NCBI GenBank assembly: GCA_002451015.1
Contig: DKBB01000250.1
Coordinates: 15,075-27,289, forward strand
DNA from: Acidobacteria bacterium UBA6911
GTDB lineage: Bacteria > Acidobacteriota > UBA6911
Direction of reading: 5' to 3'
Length of the DNA: 12,215 bases
Part shown: one piece after another, positions 7,393 through 12,215 of the stretch
How positions within the stretch are numbered: position 1 is the stretch's first letter
Layout: each line of letters opens with the position of its first letter
Translations under genes and position numbers: made by a program
The notes under the pieces: generated by a model
What the model was told of the DNA's origin: nothing
What the model saw: only the letters and a program-made list of their open reading frames with translations
The model's database searches: none

Positions 7393-7474
7393 AGGGCTCC
7401 TGATCCGGGGCCTCGGCATGTGTAACGGGTGTTACTGACATGGAGGAAATTCACGGTAAGGGGCGGCATGGGAG

Positions 7475-8230
7475 ATGACGAAGACAATTGCAATTGCCGG
7501 AAAAGGCGGCACCGGCAAATCGACCCTTTCGGCGGTCACGGTGCGCTGGTTGAGCGACCATGTATCCAAATCCATTTTGGTTGTGGATGCGGATTCCAAT
7601 GTGAACCTGAACGATCTGCTCGGAGTGGATCTCAGGGGGACGGTTGGCGGCATACGGGAGGAAATGAAGGAGAAGGTGCAGTCGATACCGGGCGGCATGA
7701 CCAAACAGCAGTTCCTGGAATATAAAATTCAGTCGAGTGTCGTAGAAACGCCTGATTTCGACCTCATTGCGATGGGTCGCCCGGAGGGGCCCGGATGTTA
7801 CTGTTATGCCAACAGTATTCTCAGGGATATTCTGAAGACGCTTTCCTGCAATTACAAGTATGTCATTATCGACAACGAAGCCGGCATGGAACATTTGAGC
7901 CGGCGGACCACCGCCGGGATCGATTATCTCCTGATGGTCTCCGATCCGACCGTGCGGGGTATCCATGCCGCGGGGAGTATCGGAAAACTAATCAAGGAAC
8001 TGGACACAAGGGTCCGGGAGAAGTTCCTGATAGTAAATCGGCTTGACGGTTCATTGCATCAGGCTGCCACGGAAAGTATCGAAGCCGAAGGACTCGAACT
8101 GCTCTGTACGGTGCCCGAAGACGAGCTTCTTTCGGAAACCGACCGGCGTGGCGAGCCCATCTGGCCTGTCGCGGACAGGTCGGAGCCATATAAAATACTG
8201 GGTGAGATATTTGAACGATGGTTTGTTTAA
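7475..8230 (+). CDS. cooC: CooC-type CO dehydrogenase/ACS nickel-insertion ATPase
   Basis: 251 residues, MinD/SIMIBI-class ATPase that matures the nickel centres of CODH and/or ACS in the cytoplasm (the AcsF role in acetogen clusters). Deviant Walker A GKGGTGKST at residues 9-17 includes the signature Lys10. The switch I region 'VVDADSN' is at 36-42 and Walker B 'VIIDNEAGMEH' at 130-140. The CxC pair Cys108/Cys110 within 'GPGCYCYAN' matches the metal-binding CxC that in CooC1 of Carboxydothermus binds nickel or zinc between two monomers. The length is usual for CooC (about 250-265). The ATG at 7475 is the only sensible start, because an in-frame TAA lies 18 nt upstream. AAGGGG at 7458-7463 is a ribosome-binding site at a slightly long distance. 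It is the first gene of the downstream operon. Whether it serves CODH, ACS or both cannot be told from sequence. Confidence 0.93.
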   Translation: MTKTIAIAGKGGTGKSTLSAVTVRWLSDHVSKSILVVDADSNVNLNDLLGVDLRGTVGGIREEMKEKVQSIPGGMTKQQFLEYKIQSSVVETPDFDLIAMGRPEGPGCYCYANSILRDILKTLSCNYKYVIIDNEAGMEHLSRRTTAGIDYLLMVSDPTVRGIHAAGSIGKLIKELDTRVREKFLIVNRLDGSLHQAATESIEAEGLELLCTVPEDELLSETDRRGEPIWPVADRSEPYKILGEIFERWFV

Positions 8231-8281
8231 AATGGGGATGTATCACCTGTTTTACAGAACGCAGCATCCCGTCCCCGTTTT
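8229..8281 (+). promoter_or_regulatory. Intercistronic hairpin between cooC and acsD
   Basis: Bases 8229-8238 can pair with 8272-8281 (10 bp including one T-G wobble), starting inside the cooC stop codon. The 33-nt loop contains a smaller stem CTGT/ACAG (8247-8250, 8254-8257). A short TTT run ends the right arm, too weak for a clear terminator. It could be an mRNA processing or stabilising element that sets a higher level of acsDC than cooC. Confidence 0.3.
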
Positions 8282-8316
8282 GAATAAAGTGACTTAGGTG
8301 GAGGGAGCCAGGGAAT

Positions 8317-9294
8317 ATGGGATTTGAGATTCCTGTAGAGAAGAGTTCCGGGAAAATAGCGGAAGTGACCATCGGCGCGACTTCAGAGCAGGGCGGCAGC
8401 CGTTCCAGCACAATAACCATCGGAGGAAGCACGGCCCTCCCGTTTCTTTTCTTTGAAGGGGAACATCCTAACCGCCCGGCTTTGGCCATGGAGGTATTCG
8501 ACAAAGTGCCGGCCAAGTACCCGGGGCCACTCCTGGACTATTACGCGGATGTAATCGACAAGCCTGCGGATATGGCGAAGAAGTGCGTCGAACAGTTTGG
8601 GGCGGAATTAATCAGTGTGCGGCTCGACGGAACCCATCCGGAAAAAGGCGACAGAAGCGCGGACGAAGCGGCCGATGTCGTGAAACAGGTTCTCGAAAGT
8701 GTAAAAGTTCCCCTGATTATTACGGGGCACAGCCACTACGAAAAGAACAATGCCGTTATGAAAAAGATTTGTGAAGTCACTGCCGGGGAGAACTGCCTGA
8801 TCAATTACGTGGAGACGGACAACTATAAAACCATTGCGGCAGCCTGTATGGCATACAATCACTGCATCGTTGCGCAGACGCCCATCGATGTCAACATGGC
8901 CAAGCAATTGAACATTCTGCTAGCGGACATGAACTTTCCCCAGGAAAAAATCATGATCGATCCCCTGACCGGTGCCCTGGGATACGGCCTGGAATATACT
9001 TACTCCATCATGGAACGGATCCGGATCGACGGCCTGGCCGGAGATCCGATGCTGGCGTTTCCCATGCTCATCAACCCGGGTTATGAAAGTGCGAGAGTGA
9101 AAGAGGTCCGGGTGTCCGAAGAGGATTATCCGGACTGGGGAGACATGGAATCGCGCAGCGCCTACTGGGAAACCGCCACGGCCATGAGCCTGTTGTCGGC
9201 AGGCTCGGAACTGATCGTGATGTATCATCCTGGTGCTATGGAGGCGGTGAGGAAAAATATCAACGAACTCTACGGCGCAGAAAGCGGGAATTAG
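8317..9294 (+). CDS. acsD: Corrinoid iron-sulfur protein, small subunit (CFeSP beta)
   Basis: 325 residues, the usual size for AcsD (about 310-325). It forms the TIM-barrel small subunit that pairs with AcsC to hold the corrinoid between methyltransferase AcsE and ACS. Recognisable segments are an N-terminal 'GGSTALPFLFFEGEHPNRP' (about 36-54), 'PLIITGHSHYEKNNAVM' (132-148) and 'NCLINYVETDNYKTIA' (159-174), 'VAQTPIDVNMAKQLNILL' (185-202), and 'MIDPLTGALGYGLEYTYS' (213-230). All are typical of the CdhD/AcsD family. GGAGGGA at 8300-8306 lies 10 nt before the ATG at 8317. It follows cooC by 86 nt and is followed by acsC after only 2 nt, so acsD and acsC are translationally linked, as expected for a 1:1 complex. 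No unusual residues or breaks are seen. Confidence 0.96.
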   Translation: MGFEIPVEKSSGKIAEVTIGATSEQGGSRSSTITIGGSTALPFLFFEGEHPNRPALAMEVFDKVPAKYPGPLLDYYADVIDKPADMAKKCVEQFGAELISVRLDGTHPEKGDRSADEAADVVKQVLESVKVPLIITGHSHYEKNNAVMKKICEVTAGENCLINYVETDNYKTIAAACMAYNHCIVAQTPIDVNMAKQLNILLADMNFPQEKIMIDPLTGALGYGLEYTYSIMERIRIDGLAGDPMLAFPMLINPGYESARVKEVRVSEEDYPDWGDMESRSAYWETATAMSLLSAGSELIVMYHPGAMEAVRKNINELYGAESGN

Positions 9295-9296
9295 AT

Positions 9297-10643
9297 ATGG
9301 CACTGTCCGGACTCGAGATTTTTAAGTTATTACCAAAAACGAATTGCAAGGACTGCGGTGTTCCGACATGCATGGCATTTGCCATGAAACTGGCCCAGAA
9401 AAAGGCCGATCTCAGCGAATGTCCCCATGCTTCAGAAGAAGCCAAGGCAGCTCTTGGTGCGGCAAGCAAACCTCCCATAAGGTTGGTGAAGATTGGGGTG
9501 GGTGCCAGGGCTCTGGAGATCGGCAACGAGACGGTGATGTTTCGCCATGAGAAGACCTTTTTCCATCAGACCGCAATAGCGATTCAACTGAAGGCGTCGG
9601 AAGACAAAGAGACCCTTCTATCGAAAATTCAGGAAATAGAGAATTACAGGGTGGACCGGGTAGGAGAACAACTGAAGACGGACCTTCTTTTTCTCTCTCA
9701 GGACGGGGCCGGCAAAGATGCCATCCTGGAGCTTATCGGTCTCGCAAAAGAGCATTCCACTAAAGGCATTATCCTGGATTCACCGGACAAAGAATCTCTT
9801 AAAGCCGGCCTGGAGATTCTCAAAGCGGACCGCTCCGCCGTATTTTCACGCAAAGAGGTTTCGGACGAGGACCTTGAACTGGTCAAAACCTTCAGCGCCG
9901 TCCTGGTCATAACCGGCACATCCTTTGAATCCCTAGAAAACCAGGCTGAGAAGGCGAGGAAGGCCGGAGTCGAAGACCTAATTTTGAACCTGGAGGCTTC
10001 CGAACTCGGCCGGCAGTTTCAAAACAATACGATTCTGAGGCGCAGTGCGCTGAAGAAGAACTTCGAGCCCTTCGGGTATCCATTACTGACACTGCTGAAA
10101 GCCGGAGACGGGACGGATCTTCTCGGGAAAGCATCCGTGGGACTCTGCAAATACGCCTCCATCCTGGTATTGCCGGAATATGACAAGGCAATGCTGTATA
10201 CTCTTCTGACGCTTCGGCAGAATATTTTTACGGACCCCCAGAAGCCCATCCAGGTGGAGCCGAAACTGTATTCCATCGGGGATCCCTCACCGGAATCGCC
10301 GGTGTTTCTCACTACGAATTTTTCTCTGACGTTCTTTCTTGTTTCGGGTGAAATTGAAAATTCCGGGACTTCGGCCCATCTTGTAGTCTGCGACTGCGAG
10401 GGACAGTCCGTTCTGACGGCGTGGGCGGCGGGCAAGTTCACGGGAGATACGATAGCAAAGTTCATCCGTGAAATAAAACTGGAGGAGCAGGTTAAAACCC
10501 GTAAACTCGTTATCCCGGGTTTCGTGTCCCAGATCAGCGGCGACCTGGAAGAGAAGCTTCCGGGATGGGAGATCCTTGTCGGCTGCCAGGAAGCCGCCGA
10601 CATCCCGTCCTTTGTTAAAAACGTGAAATTGGTGACAGGCTAG
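9297..10643 (+). CDS. acsC: Corrinoid iron-sulfur protein, large subunit (CFeSP gamma)
   Basis: 448 residues, close to the 446 of Moorella AcsC. The N-terminal domain carries the [4Fe-4S] motif C17-x2-C20-x4-C25-x16-C42 ('NCKDCGVPTC ... SECP'), which transfers electrons for cobalt reduction. A TIM-barrel middle (about 90-310) and a C-terminal corrinoid-binding domain (about 320-448, including 'VFLTTNFSLTFFLVSGEIE' and 'TAWAAGKFTGDTIAKFI') follow. The cobamide-bound methyl group is passed to the ACS A-cluster. The ATG at 9297 lies 2 nt after the acsD stop. The last residues KLVTG and the TAG stop fall inside the left arm of a long palindrome (10626-10722), so the natural C-terminus seems to have been rewritten by that element. 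The rest of the family C-terminal pattern ('GWEILVGCQEAADIPSFVKN') is intact, so activity is probably preserved. Confidence 0.96.
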   Translation: MALSGLEIFKLLPKTNCKDCGVPTCMAFAMKLAQKKADLSECPHASEEAKAALGAASKPPIRLVKIGVGARALEIGNETVMFRHEKTFFHQTAIAIQLKASEDKETLLSKIQEIENYRVDRVGEQLKTDLLFLSQDGAGKDAILELIGLAKEHSTKGIILDSPDKESLKAGLEILKADRSAVFSRKEVSDEDLELVKTFSAVLVITGTSFESLENQAEKARKAGVEDLILNLEASELGRQFQNNTILRRSALKKNFEPFGYPLLTLLKAGDGTDLLGKASVGLCKYASILVLPEYDKAMLYTLLTLRQNIFTDPQKPIQVEPKLYSIGDPSPESPVFLTTNFSLTFFLVSGEIENSGTSAHLVVCDCEGQSVLTAWAAGKFTGDTIAKFIREIKLEEQVKTRKLVIPGFVSQISGDLEEKLPGWEILVGCQEAADIPSFVKNVKLVTG

Positions 10644-10722
10644 AATTGCACTTTTTTCCCAACGCGTGGAACTTATAACCATTGCTCGGTAAAAAAGTGC
10701 AATTCTAGCCTGTCACCAATTT
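10626..10722. mobile_element. Palindromic REP/MITE-like element with 32-bp perfect arms
   Basis: The 32 bases at 10626-10657 are the exact reverse complement of 10691-10722; one or two wobble pairs extend the stem outward, and the central 33 nt do not continue it. The left arm starts inside acsC codons and contains its TAG; the right arm ends 16 nt before the acsV start. The arms contain GGTGACAGGC / GCCTGTCACC, which to my memory resembles palindromic repeats associated with REP-type tyrosine transposases (unverified). There is no transposase and I see no clear flanking target duplication, so if mobile it is non-autonomous. As RNA it would form a very stable hairpin. An ordinary intrinsic terminator is less likely because no U-tract follows the right arm. 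Confidence 0.65.
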
Positions 10723-10738
10723 TGTATGGAGTGAAACG

Positions 10739-12215
10739 TTGGCTCCGGATTCCCGTTTCAAGGTTCGGTTCTTTCCGTTTGACATAGTGGCTGAGGTGTC
10801 CTCCGGGACAAGCCTTCTGGATGCTGCCGCGGCGGCCGATCTTCCGCTAAAAGCTAGCTGCGGGGGAGGGGGAACGTGCGGCGACTGCATGTTATCCATA
10901 AAATCGGGCCGTTATCTGGCCAAAACCTCGGCGGCTCTTTCTGAGCGCCTCCTCGCACAGGGATATGTTCTGGCCTGCCTTACCGAAGTTACGGACGACC
11001 TGACCGTTCATCTCCCGCAGTTTCAGGAACTTTCCATCCGGAGTGTCACTGATTCCTCGTTCTTTCAGGAGGGAAGGAAAGAAATATCGGGGTATTACGA
11101 ACCGGGCTTGTTTTCAAAAGCGGTCGAGGAGATCGTCCCGAGCGCAACGGATAAAAACATCTTCGGTATCGCCTGTGATGTGGGTACGACGACAGTGGTC
11201 GTTCAACTGGTGGACTTGCGATCCGGGAAAATCCTCGGTACGGCTTCCGGTTACAATCACCAGATCAAATGCGGTGAAGACATAGTCTCCCGCATTAATT
11301 ATGCCGGCAAACCGGGAAGACTTTGTGAATTGAACCGTCTCATCATCGCTACAATCAATCGCCTAATCGAGAGGTGTTTCGAGAATATTCAGGGGACATA
11401 CCTGGATGTCTACTACGCAGCCATATCCGGAAATACAACGATGACGTATCTGCTGCTGAACATGGATCCGGAGGAGATTCGGAAGGATCCTTACGCTACC
11501 TGCCTGAACCGTTGCAAACCGGTGGCATCCCGGCATCTTGGATTGAAAATGAATCCGGACGCAATGGTTCTCTGCTCTCCCGCAGTCGGAAGCTATGTAG
11601 GCGGGGATATCACCGCAGGCCTGCTCTGTACGCCTATTCTCCGCGATGCCGATAAGGTGTCGCTGTTTATCGACGTCGGCACCAACGGAGAGCTTGTTAT
11701 CGGAAACAGGGACTGGATGGTGACCTGCGCCTGCTCCGCCGGGCCTGCTTTTGAGGGGAGCGGTACCAAATGCGGGATGCCGGCCACGGAAGGGGCTATA
11801 GAGCGGGTGGAGCTGAAAAACGGGAACGCGGAATACCAGGTCGTAGGGGGCGGCAAACCCAGGGGAATCTGCGGATCCGGGCTGGTGGATCTGCTGTCGG
11901 CCCTTTTTCTACAGGGCCTTATCGACCGAAGCGGGAAACTGAATGAAGAGAAAACCGGATCCAGGCTCGTTGAAACGGAGCGGGGCAAAGGATTTCTCGT
12001 CGAGAAAGCGGAGCGGTGCTACTGGGAGAAGGATCTGGTCCTGACCGAAAACGATATTGCCAGCCTGATCCGCACCAAGGGCGCGGTCTTTTCAGCCTGC
12101 GCCCTGCTGCTGAAAAACGTGGGGCTTGCGCTTGATGCTCTGGATGCCGTGTACATCGCCGGAGGCTTTGGCCGGCATCTGAATATCGAAAATGCAATTA
12201 ATATCGGGCTTTTCC
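10739..12215 (+). CDS. acsV: RACo: ATP-dependent reductive activator of CFeSP; 3' end outside window
   Basis: Partial gene of 492 codons running off the right edge; known RACo proteins are about 600-640 residues. It uses ATP hydrolysis to drive reduction of inactive Co(II)-CFeSP to Co(I). The N-terminal plant-type [2Fe-2S] domain is seen as C41-x5-C47-x2-C50 ('ASCGGGGTCGDC') with the fourth Cys at 80 ('VLACLT'). After a linker, the ASKHA-type ATPase region has phosphate motifs 'CDVGTTTVVVQLVD' (about 146-159), 'ISGNTTM', 'LFIDVGTNGEL' and 'CSAGPAFEGSG', then 'GICGSGLVDLL' and 'YIAGGFGRHL', all hallmarks of the RACo/DUF4445 family. Upstream in frame there is a TAG at 10706 and no ATG or GTG, so the start is TTG at 10739, supported by GGAG at 10728-10731 with a 7-nt spacer. 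The weak start and the preceding long hairpin suggest low expression compared with acsDC, fitting a catalytic helper protein. Confidence 0.94.
   Translation, partial: MAPDSRFKVRFFPFDIVAEVSSGTSLLDAAAAADLPLKASCGGGGTCGDCMLSIKSGRYLAKTSAALSERLLAQGYVLACLTEVTDDLTVHLPQFQELSIRSVTDSSFFQEGRKEISGYYEPGLFSKAVEEIVPSATDKNIFGIACDVGTTTVVVQLVDLRSGKILGTASGYNHQIKCGEDIVSRINYAGKPGRLCELNRLIIATINRLIERCFENIQGTYLDVYYAAISGNTTMTYLLLNMDPEEIRKDPYATCLNRCKPVASRHLGLKMNPDAMVLCSPAVGSYVGGDITAGLLCTPILRDADKVSLFIDVGTNGELVIGNRDWMVTCACSAGPAFEGSGTKCGMPATEGAIERVELKNGNAEYQVVGGGKPRGICGSGLVDLLSALFLQGLIDRSGKLNEEKTGSRLVETERGKGFLVEKAERCYWEKDLVLTENDIASLIRTKGAVFSACALLLKNVGLALDALDAVYIAGGFGRHLNIENAINIGLF

Larger units (their letters stand above)
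7178..7474. other. Divergent intergenic region between the large secreted-protein gene and cooC
   Basis: 297 nt with no plausible gene. It must hold promoters in both directions: a leaderless-type -10 near its left end for the - strand gene and an extended -10 near its right part for cooC-acsDC-acsV. A run of seven T (around 7235-7241) is not preceded by a hairpin. No cobalamin riboswitch core was seen. Confidence 0.5.

Noticed and set aside
7178..7474. Cobalamin riboswitch before the corrinoid protein operon
   Set aside because: Looked for because the operon handles a corrinoid, but no B12-box-like core or the expected multi-stem layout was found in the 297-nt leader region.
10644..10738. 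Ordinary Rho-independent terminator after acsC
   Set aside because: The stem is far longer than usual, its left arm lies within the coding sequence, and no U-tract follows the right arm; acsV continues the same pathway 16 nt later.

Overview
The window carries the C-terminal half and most of the accessory genes of a Wood-Ljungdahl (reductive acetyl-CoA) carbonyl-branch cluster. In order: the 3' part of acsB (acetyl-CoA synthase, with all six A-cluster cysteines), then, after a 6.2 kb interruption, a cooC-type nickel-insertion ATPase, acsD and acsC (small and large subunits of the corrinoid iron-sulfur protein, CFeSP), and the 5' part of acsV (RACo, the ATP-dependent reductive activator of CFeSP), which runs off the right edge. 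acsA/cooS (CO dehydrogenase) and acsE (methyltransferase) are not in the window.

The three genes between acsB and cooC are of a different kind. Two are on the + strand: a secreted protein with several carboxypeptidase-regulatory-like beta-sandwich repeats (1454-2812) and a secreted protein of unknown function (2957-3775). A large secreted multidomain protein of 1030 residues lies on the - strand (4085-7177), ending in two tandem NTF2-like repeats. From memory of these families, all three are of the type common in Acidobacteriota genomes. My best guess for the host is therefore an uncultured acidobacterium with an acetyl-CoA pathway; this is an inference from protein style, not a phylogeny.

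Layout: 1-1242 acsB end; 1243-1453 spacer with short GATTGAA repeats and a small hairpin; 1454-3775 two secreted-protein genes, the second with a good sigma70-like promoter; 3776-4084 convergent spacer with a 13-bp perfect hairpin; 4085-7177 divergent large gene, apparently leaderless; 7178-7474 divergent promoter region; 7475-10643 cooC-acsD-acsC, with an 86-nt spacer holding a hairpin between cooC and acsD and a 2-nt spacer between acsD and acsC; 10626-10722 a nearly 100-bp perfect-arm palindrome; 10739-12215 acsV with a TTG start.

How the genes work together: CooC loads nickel into CODH and/or ACS. CFeSP (AcsC+AcsD) carries the methyl group from methyltetrahydrofolate to the ACS A-cluster, where it joins CO and CoA. 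AcsV rescues CFeSP when its cobalt is oxidised to Co(II). The most interesting local feature is the 32-bp-arm palindrome that overlaps the last codons and stop of acsC and sits just before acsV. It looks like a REP/MITE-type insertion, has apparently rewritten the end of AcsC, and probably lowers downstream acsV expression.
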